Shown: positions 38,125 to 49,496 of the stretch, piece after piece
Position numbering within the stretch: the stretch's first letter is position 1
Layout of the letters: each line of letters opens with the position of its first letter
Assembly: GCA_029531795.1 (NCBI GenBank)
Contig: JAPEIS010000001.1
Coordinates: 2,108,001 to 2,172,000, forward strand
Reading direction: 5' to 3'
From: Sclerotinia nivalis
Lineage: Eukaryota > Ascomycota > Leotiomycetes > Helotiales > Sclerotiniaceae
DNA length: 64,000 nt
Translations under genes and position numbers: made by a program
Notes under the pieces: model-generated
What the model was told of the DNA's origin: nothing
Seen by the model: the letters and a program-made list of their open reading frames with translations, nothing else
The model's database searches: none

Positions 38125-40341
38125 TCAAACCTTCCGTTTCAACAATCCTTTCAAGAAATCAAAACTATTACTATCACTCTGCAACTCCCAAATCTTACCC
38201 GTTGGTCTATCCTCCCAACCCAGTTCTTCGGCACGTAGTAATCCCCAATTCGTAGTAATTCCCCTGATGATAGCCCTCGCACCATTTTCCGTCTCGAGAG
38301 TAACGATTTGATCAGTATGTAACCAGTGTTTATAATACACCTCTTCTAGCTTCCGATCGAAGCCATTTCGACAGAATGTTTTATAGATGGTTTCGAATTT
38401 CGTGAGGAAACGAGCCAGAAGTTTTTCGAGGGAGAAAGGTGCGAGATGTGAGGGTAAGAGAGCGTTGAGTGATGTTGTTGGCGCGGCGTTTGTGGTGTTG
38501 AGACCGATACCTACAACTAAATCGTAGTTTCCGGATGAATATGAGGAATTAACAAGTATGCCGCCAACTTTGACATATTCTTTCTTTCCGGGCTTGGATG
38601 GATCTTGGGCATCTGTTGTTGTCAGGAAGAGCTCAAAAATGATAGACCGGACTTACAAATATCGTTCGGCCACTTAAGCTTAATGGGGACCGTATCATAA
38701 CCCTTGTCATATGAATGAATAGCTTCAACAATGGCTATTGCTGCGAGATACTGTATGAAGACAACTGGTGCTGTGTTTCCAAGTTCCATAGGGTGTTTCA
38801 TGCAAACAGACCAGATCAAGCATCCCAGAGGAGAAACCCAAACATTGGAACCGCGGCCACGTCCGGCAACTTGTGTTGTAGCTGTAAAAGTAAAGCCGGT
38901 AGGAAGTTTAGAAAGAAGCTTCGAATTCCTAGGAAATATTAAAAAAGGTTTGCTTCAAGCATCGAAGGAGAAACTCACTTTTCCAACATTGTATTGGTAC
39001 TAGTAACGACCTCTCCATATAGTAGCGTGTTTCCAAACTCTTCGGCTTCGCTGAATTTTTCTTGCTGGTAGTGTCTCAAATTGGAGTAAAACACATGGTG
39101 ATTGAAACATGGGGTTTCCTTTGTACCAGGCCAACTAGTCTCATGTGGAATGAGTCGTTTGGGAATAGCATTATAATCAATAATTCCATCACCTGATGCA
39201 GCTGGCTCAACATTTGGCTTTTCCTCTGTTGCAGAAACATCCGAAGTTGGAAGTGACTTTGCTAACGATTCAATGGACCAGCTACTCTCTTGCTTTTCTA
39301 TATGAAACGTGTCGTTTTCGCCCTTGATAATCTCTTCACCATTCTCCTTATCAATGATTTCTTCCCAAGAAGCCAATAACTCTGGAACCAGATGCGGATG
39401 GACAGATGAAAGATGAAGGCGAGAGAGGGACGGTACTGTGGATGATTCTTCGCTCACTGATAATCCTAACTTCATTAGACATCCTTTCAAGAACTTTGTT
39501 CGCGAGTCGTCATCAGCAGCCAAATCCTTTACAATATCTGCGTATCCGGGTATCTTTATCGTGGGGTCTAGATTCACGGCAGCAAACCTGAAAAAATGTA
39601 AGTAAATGGCCAAATTACCCAGCAGAACATGCATACTCTGGATGAGGCCCTGTCAATATTGCTCCGCCTTCACCAACTTTGCAATAGACAACCGCTGCGG
39701 GGTCTTCTCCCCCGTCGACATCAAGTGGATGTACATAGGTGGCAAGCGTTTCAACTCCTCTATCCTTGAACTTTCCCGCATCAACGAAGACTCCTCCGCC
39801 GTTGTAATATAATTTAAAACTTTGAGAAACATTTTCATTGCGAAGCCCGTCCCCGATCTTGATCTCTGCAGCCCTTGCACCTTCCTCACTATGGTACACA
39901 AATCCTTTGAAAGCACATCCTCGGGAGATACCCGGATAGAATTGTAATTCTCGTGGCCCCACAACCTCTAGTTGTCTATTTCCGACCTCGAACTCACATT
40001 TCGAGGTGCCATAGTACCCCCCCGCACAAAATCCAAGATAGGCGCCACCTCTACGAACGTATTGCGAGATGCGTCTATTGCCTTCCCCATTGAGGGAGCG
40101 ACAATATCCTTGGTCAGCACCCCCTGGAAATACAAGAAGAGCGCAAGAAGCAGTCCAAGGTTCTTTGAGAATGACAGTATCACTGACAGGAATCACAGCG
40201 TAACTTGGCGAAAGCAAACGCCGTAAAGTATAAAGGCAGTGGCGAACGGATTCAATTGTACTTCCATTGCCTATCAATAAACTTAGAACGAGCCCCGAAA
40301 AACTGTTGGTTCTATATACCTGAGTAGACCAAAACGTCCAT
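38125..40341 (-). CDS. BPL1: Biotin-protein ligase
   Basis: Five exons close in frame: 40320-40341, 39637-40270, 38979-39587, 38657-38928 and 38125-38612, giving about 674 residues. The first exon is only 22 nt (M-D-V-L-V-Y-S plus one base). The N-terminal half is a glutamine-amidotransferase-like domain (LLVFPGGADQGYC, GGAYLGFCAGGYY) typical of fungal Bpl1. The C-terminal half is the BPL/LplA catalytic domain, with VAGRGRGSNVWVSP (Arg residues at about 445-447 in the biotinyl-AMP loop), IKLKWPNDI and VKVGGILVN, and a small C-terminal domain. It attaches biotin to acetyl-CoA carboxylase and pyruvate carboxylase. It is divergent from the COA4-like gene with only about 145 bp between starts. 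The length agrees with yeast Bpl1 (about 690). Confidence 0.93.
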
Positions 40342-40485
40342 CTTTCTTGCGCCCATTTTATCACGAATTTATAAACTTGCTCACTGGGTCACAACCGAGG
40401 TTACTAAAGAAAAGCTCTCCTTCGAAGTCCTGCCGGTACCACAAATTCTTCAAGTCCCACCGAAAAGGAAATAAAGCACCCAAAA

Positions 40486-40927
40486 ATGCCGGATAAGCCA
40501 GAAGACAAACCCCAAGTTGCGGCGGTCGTCGAGGATGATGATGAGCCTGATGAATGGTAAAATTGTTGATCCCCACAACTCGGGACTAATCACTGACTCA
40601 ATTTTGTAGGGACAAACGAATCTTTAGCACTGGATGCGCGGGTATGTTGAGACTTTCAAGCAACAACAGAAAATAGAGACACGAATGCTAAATCACTGCA
40701 GAGGAAAATGCAAAAATGACCGATTGCTATTACGAAAAGAAAGATTGGAGACTGTGCAAAGCAGAGGTATGAAAAAGCCCCTCTTAGCGTTATATCACGT
40801 GTTGAGCTGATGGAGATGGCAAGAACATGCATGACTGACTTTCTCCATGAATATGAAGCTTGAGACTTTTAGAAATTGTTGGAGGAAACATTCAAATGAT
40901 CAGAGGACGTCGACGAAGGATGCTTGA
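40486..40927 (+). CDS. COA4: Twin CX9C mitochondrial protein, Coa4/Cmc3-like
   Basis: Four tiny exons close in frame: 40486-40556, 40610-40641, 40702-40766 and 40859-40927, giving 78 residues. The product has an acidic N-terminal part (VVEDDDEPDEWDKRIFSTG), then CAEENAKMTDC and CKAELETFRNC. Each is a C-x9-C pair and together they form the coiled-coil-helix-coiled-coil-helix hairpin of small intermembrane-space proteins imported by Mia40. The spacing and the WDKRI...TGC start agree best with Coa4, a cytochrome c oxidase assembly factor. No exon is long enough to stand out as an open frame, so the gene is easily missed. The last intron acceptor (ATATGAAG at 40858) is the least certain join, chosen because it restores the second CX9C pair. 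Confidence 0.82.
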
Positions 40928-41255
40928 GATTGGTCGAAGTAGAGAAATTACGGACAGGAGTAGATTGTATAGGTATGGGATGGATCATGTACGGATTATG
41001 AAGAACTATGGTTCACGATGGCCAAATGTAATATTATCATAGAAAACAAAATGCATCTCCAAGGAATAAGAAAATCAGTAAAATTCACTATAAGTTGTTA
41101 GTTAAATAGTGATTCTGCTATGTTATTGTTAATCTTCAAAATTGTCGAACAAAAAAAAAAAAAAAGATTGGATGTCATTTTGAAGCGCGCCACACTTTCG
41201 TATAATACCTAGAGAAATCGCGTCTACCGAGAACATCTTTTCTTCACACATCAAC
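40928..41255. other. Short spacer COA4/MGM101
   Basis: 3' UTR of the COA4-like gene and promoter of MGM101. An A run of about 16 nt lies at 41150-41165. No other feature. Confidence 0.45.
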
Positions 41256-42169
41256 ATGGCAACAATTACACGCAGAGCTTCACGCTCATTAATTGCTGAT
41301 GCAATGTCATCAGTGTCAAGAATATCCGCAGTATCAAGGACTGCAACTCTGACCCGTCCATCAAGACATTTTTCCAATACTTTCCAAAATGCGGCGACCC
41401 CAACTTCAAGCTATACCCAAAGGGCGTCGATTACAACGAAGCCTCCAACAAGCTCTGCAGTCCCTGTAGCCAAAGCGAAAGAACCAGAATCTGCGATAGA
41501 TGATCAATCACCCATCAAGGACATGACTGAGGGGCTTGCAGATGAACCATTGGTTTTGGACGAGGGGGTTAGACAGGTTGATTGGACAAGATCATATCAC
41601 GGATTATCGTCCCAGCCATTCTCCAAAGAAGCTGCAGACATTCTACTCGCACCAATACCTCCTGATGATGTAGAGGTCAAACCAGATGGTATTATATACT
41701 TGCCGGAAATCAAATATCGGAGAATATTGAACAGGGCTTTTGGACCTGGTGGGTGGGGTTTGGCACCAAGAGGAGAAACAATTGTTACGCAGAAAAGTAT
41801 CACAAGAGAATATGCTCTCGTTGCTCATGGACGGCAAGTCTTTGTTTTCTATATAATTTGAAGGAGCACAACTAACTATTTCCTCTTTGCAGATTGGTAT
41901 CCGTGGCTCGTGGTGAACAAGACTATTTCGCCCCCGAAGGCATTCCGACCGCGACCGAAGGATGCAAATCGAACGCTCTGATGCGCTGCTGCAAGGACCT
42001 GGGCGTGGCCAGTGAGCTTTGGGATCCTAGATATATCAGGAAGTTTATGAAGCAGTATGCGAAGCAAGTTTGGGGTGAACATGTCGTCACGAAGAAGAAG
42101 AAACAATTATGGGTGAGAAAGGATGACGAAGTTAGATACCCATACAAGGAGTCAAAGTTCGGCGCATAG
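41256..42169 (+). CDS. MGM101: Mitochondrial genome maintenance protein Mgm101
   Basis: Two exons, 41256-41833 and 41893-42169, give about 284 residues. The N terminus is rich in Arg/Ser/Thr with few acids, as in a mitochondrial presequence. A conserved Rad52-like single-strand annealing core follows: [48 protein letters not shown], and [12 protein letters not shown]...[29 protein letters not shown]. Mgm101 supports recombination repair of mitochondrial DNA. The only frame-preserving donor for the intron is GCAAGT at 41834, so this looks like a GC-AG intron; splicing at the nearby GT gives a stop at once. The protein runs to YKESKFGA, close to the usual length. Confidence 0.93.
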
Positions 42170-42728
42170 ATGCCTTTATGATTATGTCACAGATTATGGT
42201 TTAGCACGGAGATGCGAATGGAAATATGTTGTATTATAGAGGGCATAGTGATGTTCAAGGTAATATCTAGATTCCGAGAAGGGGAATGAAGAAGATGCCG
42301 ATAGTATAAAAATCTCCCACACACCAGACGATTGTCTTTCCCTTCTTTATATTGAGGCTATATGCTGCACTTGGTTGCCGATTTCTCTTCATTTATTGCC
42401 CTGGTGTACATTTAATTTCGTTAGTTTTTGAATTTTCACCTTGTTTGACGGTCATGCTGCAAGTGTCAACATGTTGCATCAGGCCTTACTCGAATTGAAC
42501 CTGCCAAGTTTTCTTGTCTAGAAAGGCAATGAACCGAAGAGAGTACCTCAGTCAGTGCACCGGCAACTCTTAACTCCAGACTCTGCTTGCTCCTCAGAAT
42601 AATGAATAATGAGCACAGCGGACTTTAGTTCATAATTCCGAACCTTTCAAAGTCCTACATAAACAATACGTTACATGTGTCCATCGCTCATCTCGTGCTC
42701 TCTTGATGTTGACTATGTTCAAAACACA
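42170..42728. other. Spacer MGM101/SDR
   Basis: AT-rich spacer with MGM101 3' UTR and the promoter of the dehydrogenase gene. No gene seen. Confidence 0.4.
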
Positions 42729-43735
42729 ATGATGGCGAGTACAACATCTCTAGTATGGCTCATTACTGGATGCTCATCAGGCTTTGGCTTCCAGCTCTGT
42801 TTGGTAGCACTAAAAGCTGGTCATAAAGTCATTGCTACATCTCGCAACCCATCCAAGGATCTGGATCTTGTCCAGCAAATCAAGAAGCTGGGAGGTATAT
42901 GGTTAGCCTTTGATGTCAATTCCGGGGAAGCAGAGATCAACCAATTGGTTGAGATGAGCTGCGAGATCTACGGAAAGATCGACATTCTAGTCAACGATGC
43001 CGCAGTCGGAATCTTGGGGGCAATGGAAGATATGAGGCATGGCTATGACCGATTATTTTTAACCTTTCAGCACACTGATTATTCTGTAGTTACGAAGAAA
43101 CTCGAGCTCTAATAGAGACCAACTTTTTTGGCCCATTCAAGATCATAAAACCTATTCTTCCATACATGAGAAGCCAGAAATCGGGGACAATAGTCAATAT
43201 TTCGAGCGCGGCCGGCTTACAGCCACGACCGTCAATGAGCATATATGGGGCCTCCAAGTGGGCTCTGGAAGGTATCGTATTCCGTTCATCAAGATACCTG
43301 CTCCTTAGTCTAACAGAATATTCAGGAATGTCTGAAGGGCTTGCGAAAGAAGTAGCTCCTTTCGGAATCCGCGTATTGATTGTTCAACCTGGCGCCTTTA
43401 CAACCAATATGATAAACGCAGTTCATATGACCCAAAAGCCGCTTTCGGATGTCTACAAGAATACCCAAGTCGGAGAATTCGTCGGGCGTTTTGGAGAAAA
43501 CACAACTTTTACTGCGCCAAATGATGTTGAGAAAGGATGTCAAGCTATATTTGAGGTTGTTACTGGCACCGGACGAGGCGCTGGTAAGGAAAATTATATC
43601 AGAGTGCCTCTTGGTAGGGATTGTGCTCAGAGAACTCGCGAACACATTCAGGTTTTGCAGGAGGGTCATGATGTATTTAGAGATATTTGGGAGAATACTG
43701 AACATGATGGTGTCTTGAAGGCTTTTGGAAGATGA
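42729..43735 (+). CDS. Short-chain dehydrogenase/reductase
   Basis: Three exons (42729-43036, 43090-43271, 43326-43735) give about 299 residues. This is a classical SDR fold: TGCSSGFG near residues 13-20 (NADP(H)-binding TG-x3-G-x-G), DILVNDAAVG (NNAG-like, with Asp in place of the second Asn), the catalytic Ser in NISSAAG, and YGASK (Tyr-x3-Lys). VQPGAFTTN is the usual post-catalytic loop. It resembles fungal oxidoreductases of unknown substrate. The first intron fits only with a GC donor (GCATGG at 43037) and the acceptor TGTAG; this gives EDMSYEETRALIETNFFGP, typical of the family. No neighbouring gene suggests a pathway. Confidence 0.88.
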
Positions 43736-44262
43736 GTTAGTGAAGGGCTAACTGATTGGCATTTGGGATTGTTAGATGCCAATGCGTGCACAAGTCTAAA
43801 GTGGGACAACTTTCCAGACTAATAGTACTTATCCGGATCTACGGATTTACATTTAGTTGAGGCAAATCCTAACATACATATTTTAAAACACCAGAATATT
43901 TATCCCTATAAATAGAAAGTGTGAATCCCAGTCTTCTCCAGCCCTGCTAGTCTTCAACTCTTCCCCCGGTAACAATCAGGACGAGGAGGCCAATCAAATC
44001 ATGCGTACAATCTACAAGTGGAGGCCCAAATTTCATTTTCATTGCTGCTTTACTTATTTTATCAGTGCCAGCCTTGTCGGTCAAGGGCACTACCAAGGCG
44101 GCATCCATTTGAGCTTATATGGCCCCCTCGAGATAACAATCCTTCCACTCAGGGATACTCCATTTTGTAAAATGCATCAGATCTTCATTTACTTTCGTTT
44201 TCTAGATTTCTTGCGACAGCTTTGAGGTTTATTTTTGCGGCCGCTGAAGAAGCAAGTGTGCA
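43736..44262. other. Spacer SDR / TM protein
   Basis: No gene supported; holds the 3' UTR and the next promoter. An open frame at 44001-44225 has no features suggesting it is coding. Confidence 0.4.
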
Positions 44263-45237
44263 ATGGCGACTCCAACTTCGCGTTATCCAGCAGCTGAGGG
44301 TTCCGCTGGTGTGGTGACGACTTGGCTACCTCTAACGACCGTTTATCCCATTGTGCCGAGCTGCAAGAACGAATTCTATTCTCCGAACAATATGACACAA
44401 ATTTACGCCTACGATCCTAATCAGAACGCCCTTACCTTCTCAACCAAATGCTGGCCCTCAGAAGCAAGATCGTGGTGGAATCAGGAAACCGATGCAACAG
44501 CGATCACTTCACTAGGACCATTTTTATGCCCAGAAGCATATACCGCGGTCGTTACCAGCGTAGTAAACTCAGGCTCTACACTAACTGGTTGTTGTCCTAG
44601 TGGCTATGGCCTCTCATCGTTGATATCACAACCATATCCCAACGAATGCACATCTAGCTTTACATCCGGAGCCACGATTACATATGTTAGTAGTTGGACA
44701 CCTGGAGCAGATGGATACACGACGATTACTACTGTGTTGGACAGTGATCATGCGATCCTGGCTGTGCAAATAAATGGATATAATTTCGATGGTAATTCTG
44801 CGGAACCCACCATGACAGCTTTTAGTTCGAGCACAAGTTCGAAATTTGAGTCGGGCTTCAATTCGGCATTAGCAACTTCTGGATCTACTCCTAGCGCATC
44901 TGAAGCCGCAGCCACTTCCGCAGTTTCATTACCTTCAGCAAGCAGTAATTCAGGACTCACCTCCGGAGCAAAGATTGGTCTGGCTGTCGGTATCTCAGTT
45001 GGCGTAATCGTTATTGCTGCTCTCGTTAGCATTATGTTTTTCATGCGAAGAAGAAAGGGCTATGGTACAGCACCACAGCAAGATATCCCATACTCATCTT
45101 CCGAAGTTAAGATGGGCCAAATCACTTCTCTTCCATCTTCGTCTGGATCTGAAGTCCCGCATGAGATACACAGTACGCCAGTACACGAAATGAATGGTTC
45201 GACTTTTGCGGAGCTGGATGGGAATCATGGTTATTGA
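44263..45237 (+). CDS. Single-pass membrane protein with Ser/Thr-rich ectodomain
   Basis: Single exon, 324 residues. There is no clear cleavable signal peptide. The first 190 residues contain several Cys (CKNEF, CWPSE, LCPEAY, TGCCPSGYG, NECTSSF) and aromatic-rich segments. A Ser/Ala/Thr stretch (about 185-235) precedes one membrane helix (about 238-263, IGLAVGISVGVIVIAALVSIMFF), then RRRK as a stop-transfer signal and a cytosolic tail of about 60 residues. This layout is common among fungal wall-associated membrane proteins of unknown role. Reverse signal-anchor insertion with an external N terminus is expected. I do not recognise a specific family. Confidence 0.8.
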   Translation: MATPTSRYPAAEGSAGVVTTWLPLTTVYPIVPSCKNEFYSPNNMTQIYAYDPNQNALTFSTKCWPSEARSWWNQETDATAITSLGPFLCPEAYTAVVTSVVNSGSTLTGCCPSGYGLSSLISQPYPNECTSSFTSGATITYVSSWTPGADGYTTITTVLDSDHAILAVQINGYNFDGNSAEPTMTAFSSSTSSKFESGFNSALATSGSTPSASEAAATSAVSLPSASSNSGLTSGAKIGLAVGISVGVIVIAALVSIMFFMRRRKGYGTAPQQDIPYSSSEVKMGQITSLPSSSGSEVPHEIHSTPVHEMNGSTFAELDGNHGY

Positions 45238-45910
45238 TATTATATTTGGCGGTATATATGGGTGGGAAATAATTGTATAGCGATGGTGTTGTAGGCATAT
45301 TGGATATTGTAGCGATCAGAAATTCCTTGGTGGAGTTTTTACTCCCGAATTGAGAGATGTTGAGGATCTTATTCCTCATGTTATACATGGAGCACATGAA
45401 GCACAATGTAATTAATGGTTCTTATGGTTCAATACCCAGAGTTGGCGTTTGGGTGTATTTGGAACTCTTTCCCCGAGCGAAAGCTAATTCTAGGTTGGGT
45501 ATTAATGTACAGCAGTTTCACCTGATTTCCGTCTTAATGCGGTAGATGTCCCCTGTTCCGATGTAGTAATTATTGTGAAATAGACATATGATCATTTATA
45601 GACCTATGTAACTGCTATTATCATCCGCTTGCAGGCCGAATGTTCACGCACCATGACGGGTTTATTACAAAAGATCTGATCCCGGCACCTAGCACCCCGC
45701 TTGCGGGCCGTTTGTTGCAAGGAAATCTCAGTCTATCCTCACATTTTCGTTGACAGTCGCGTCATTTTGGGAGTAGCGAAGGAGAACAGACTCACTGTTT
45801 GTTTGTATGAAATGAGTCTATCAAGTCCTCACATACAAAAAGGCAATTCAAGAATATTGTTATGTCCAACTCCCACATCGATCTAATGAATCTATGTAAC
45901 GACTGTTGCA
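45238..45910. other. Convergent spacer
   Basis: About 670 bp between converging genes, 3' UTRs only as far as can be seen. Confidence 0.4.
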
Positions 45911-46783
45911 CTAGACTTTAACAAACTCCCAAACAACCACCTCCAAATGTCCCTCTCCAGTCCTGACCATGCCCCCCCACTCTCCCTCCATAATCTTCGC
46001 CAAATGTCCATCGCGCATCCCCAACTTCCATAATCTCTCAAAATGCGACATCATCAAATAGTAACCCCCCTCTGGTCTAAGTCTTGCAGTGAATCTCTCC
46101 CATCCATCAGGCTGTCTTGCAGAACAAAGTATATTGCCCCAGAAATTGTGACCGATGTAACAACCGGAAGCGACATTTTGGAAATGGAGCCATCCTTTGA
46201 CTTCGATGCATTTCCACTATTTGCGAGGAAGTTAGTATAAAGCAGAGGGCAATGGAGAGCCGGTCGAATGATTTTGAGGAATTATATACTCACATGAATG
46301 CTGGAGCCGCGATTGGCGGCTGGTTGAGCCAGAACGACGTTCCCGGAGTCTAAAGTTAAGAGCTTCCCAGATGAGGAGGCGCGAATCAAATAGGTCGAAC
46401 CGGGCCAAGGGACTGAGCTTGAGATATCAAATTTTTTATCATCATTATTGTCGCAGTTGCAATCTTCGATGATGGTAGATGGGGGAGTCTTAGTTGTGTA
46501 GTCTATAAAGGTATCGGAATCGGAATCCGGGATTGAATTGTGGATGTCTTGCTTGCAAACCATAGCTTTATTGAGGATAAGAGCTAAGGGAATAGCTAGA
46601 AACAGGGCAAAAATAAGGCCAAACTTGTTATTACCTTTGGCACTTCGCGCAATAAAAGTTGCGTTGAAGGTATGTGAGGGATTAGTCTCAGCTGCTGGGA
46701 TGGTGCTATTGCCGCTGTCACTAGGAGTGCCAGGTCTGCGGTTAGAAAGCTTGTCTGTGATTTTGCGATCGAAAGTCGGGTTC
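45911..46783 (-). CDS. Membrane-anchored protein with beta-trefoil-like lumenal part; 5' end unresolved
   Basis: Two exons are clear: an upstream one ending at 46294, and 45911-46216 joined by a 77-nt intron. The product has a polar N-terminal segment, one membrane helix (FGLIFALFLAIPLALIL), a Cys-containing acidic linker (IIEDCNCDNNDD), and a domain running from GSTYLIRASSSGKLLTLDSG to VVVWEFVKV. Within it, WKCIEVKGWLHFQNVASGCYIGHN and WERFTARLRPEGGYYLM look like successive beta-trefoil lobes, as in fascin/ricin-B-like folds; this is inference from the pattern. The frame is open to 46800 but holds no ATG before the membrane helix, so a 5' exon is probably missing, with an acceptor near 46784. 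Type II topology likely. No function recognised. Confidence 0.68.
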
Positions 46784-48148
46784 CTTATACCCGTTTGTTG
46801 TTAGGATACCGATGACTTTTTGGTATAATTGAAGTTGTTGTTTGAAATTGATTCTATACGGAGCCCCGCCATTAAAGACCAATCACTTTTTTACTGTGCC
46901 GCCCTCGCCCGCCCCCTACCTTTGAAGACCAAGACGCCCACCAGTCTCTAACGTTTCATCCTAAAAATGGCATTGATAATATTGTTTTGAGCAGCCGATG
47001 TCTTTTTGGCCTGCGTTTGTAGAATAACTTTTATTGCAGGCAGGGCCGCCGTCGCACTTACCGCACTCAACAGACAGCTGCTGCTGCGTTGTCCATATGC
47101 CGCCACTTCTTTCTCAAGAAAGCTCTGAGATTTATGCCCAATACGTCACCTCACATCGGAAGTAATTGAGCGCGGCTGTCTATAGGGCATTATGGCGTGT
47201 GGCTGGCCCACGTCTCCGCTTCAACAAAAAAGATCGAATCCATGGGTGGTGCCTTGTAAATGGTTGTTTATGATGGACAGCCAAACTGAGCCAGTAGACG
47301 AGTACAGGACCTCAATACAAGCGTTGAGTTTGGATGAAATATCTATCAAGAGCGTGTATTATACATCCATCTCTTAACTATGATATTTTAGGCTACAAGC
47401 CTACATATGACCACGACTTCGCAGCTTCATTACCCACTGGGGCTTTGTCCAATACTCTTTGGGGCACCGTTAAATGCTGCCGCATGAACCATTTTGAGTG
47501 ATACATACAACCATAGATCTGGTTCACACCGACGAGGCAGAACTTCGAGGACCTGCGACCATTTAGTGGAAAAGGCTTGCAGGTCTTGACATTGGGGTAG
47601 TATAGGGATTCTCCACAATCTTGATGATAAGTGGGTGGATGCTTTTCAATTGATGAGACATATTGCGAAGGTAACAAGGAAGCGGATGACACTTCGAGTA
47701 GATGTATGGAACTACCTAGTATGTATAACTAGCATATTTAGACTTGAGCAAATTGCTTATACATAACTTTGCTGTGTCAGTCATAAGTGAGTCGGAATAT
47801 AATTTTGATCACACGTTTAAATTTCAATTTAAGCCCAAAATATCTTTAACCTTAGCTTAAGGTTGACCGATCAATCCCACATGTTCATCACATCTGTGGC
47901 TGGTGCTGTGGCGTTCCGCGAGCTACTCAGCCTCGTCCCTTGCTAGGTAGGTACCTTGGGTAAAGACACCTCTCAGCACAACAATAATTTAACACAAATC
48001 AATTTGGAATTACAAGAAACTCATTCTAACAAATCGCATTGAAACGCTCTACCATCCCATCTCAATTGCTTCATGCGCAACATACCCATCAATACATCCG
48101 CACAGATACGAAACATCCCACTTCGCGCTCAAGAGCTCGAACCTCAAA
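46784..48148. other. Spacer between divergent genes
   Basis: About 1.4 kb; should hold the unidentified first exon and promoter of the membrane protein to the left and the promoter of the kinase to the right. No confident gene. The open frame at 47393-47692 on the minus strand is unsupported. Confidence 0.35.
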
Positions 48149-49496
48149 ATGGCTCAATACTTTCTTGACCTATTATATACCCTCACAAATTGCATGAGTT
48201 GTTTTCCGGGCTCTCCGCAGCTGAAAATCAATAATCGCAGTTTCAAAATTCTGCGGTTGTTGGGTGAGGTATGCAATTCCTTCAGGTATTTAAAAGTCGT
48301 GTGTAGCTAATTTTGCTTCTGCAGGGCGGCTTCTCATATGTCTACCTCGTGCAAGATACCAGCAATGACAACACATATGCGGCGAAGAAAATAAGATGTC
48401 CGTTTGGACAAGAATCCGTGGCTCAAGCTATGAAGGAAGTTGAAGCATATGCGCTCTTCTCACCACATCCGAATATAATCCATAGTGTTGATTATTGTGT
48501 CTCAGCGGATCGATCGGATCCTGGGGCGAAGACCGTATATATTCTACTTCCATATTACAGGCGGGGGAATTTGCAAGATATCATCAATGCGAACCTGGTC
48601 AACCATACGAAGTTCCCGGAAAAGAGATTGATGGTTTTGTTTTTGGGGGTTTTAAATGCACTGAAGGCAATGCATCAATACAAGGTTAAGGGAGGCCCAG
48701 GTGGTGCGGGTAGTGTGAATAAGGCGAAGAAAGTGAGGGCGGATGCGGCGAGGGCAAATGAAGAGGCAGAAGAGGAAGTGGAATCAAGGAGGGGTAGACA
48801 AGGAGGGAGAGAAACCGATCCGGATAGTGAACAGCAGGAACCACTTATGGATGGTGAAGTTACAATGAGTCAGGAGGGTATTGCTCCAGGAGGAGCTAGG
48901 GCATATGCGCATAGAGATATCAAACCAGGTAGGCCTTGTGGAGAATTTAATGCGCGAATATATCTAATGCTAGAGTAGGAAACATCATGATTGACGACGA
49001 CGGCGTACAACCCATTCTCATGGATCTCGGATCTCTGGCTCCGTCTCCCACGCCGATAACCTCGCGATCACTCGCCCTTGCAGTACAAGATCAAGCAGCC
49101 GAACATTCCACTATGCCCTACCGCGCCCCCGAACTTTTCGATGTAAAAACCGGCAGTACTATCGACACCAAAGTCGACATCTGGTCACTAGGCTGCACAT
49201 TATACGCCTGTCTCGTAGGAAAATCACCCTTCGAGATGCGCAGTGATGAGACAGGAGGAAGTCTAAGCATTTGTGTATTGGGCGGCGATTGGCGCTTCCC
49301 GGATGAAGGAGCGGGTGGAAAAAAGAAGACGACAAATCAAACGGGGCAAAGTGAAGATAGTGGTATTAGCGAAAGTATCCGGGAGGTGGTGCGGAAATGC
49401 TTGAGGGTCGAACCTAGCGAAAGGCCGGATGTGGATGAATTGATGGAGATTGTAAGGGGGGTAATTGATGAATTGCCCGAGGACGGGCCTTCATGA
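48149..49496 (+). CDS. ENV7: Serine/threonine kinase, ENV7/STK16 (NAK) family
   Basis: Three exons, 48149-48268, 48325-48928 and 48979-49496, give about 413 residues. Kinase motifs: LLGEGGFSYVYLV (Gly loop), YAAKKI (Lys), YAHRDIKPGN (catalytic loop), LMDLGS (a DLG variant of DFG, seen in STK16-type kinases), YRAPELF and DIWSLGCTLYACLVGKSPF. Cys residues in TNCMSCFPGS near the N terminus fit the palmitoylated N terminus of yeast Env7 on the vacuole membrane. A charged insertion of about 75 residues (KKVRADAARANEEAEEEVES...) sits between the helix-E region and the HRD motif and is probably a disordered loop. Yeast Env7 restrains vacuole fusion; the same role here is inferred from family. Confidence 0.9.

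Noticed and set aside
47393..47692. 99-residue minus-strand open frame
   Set aside because: No family signal, no convincing promoter or splice context, and composition like the spacer.
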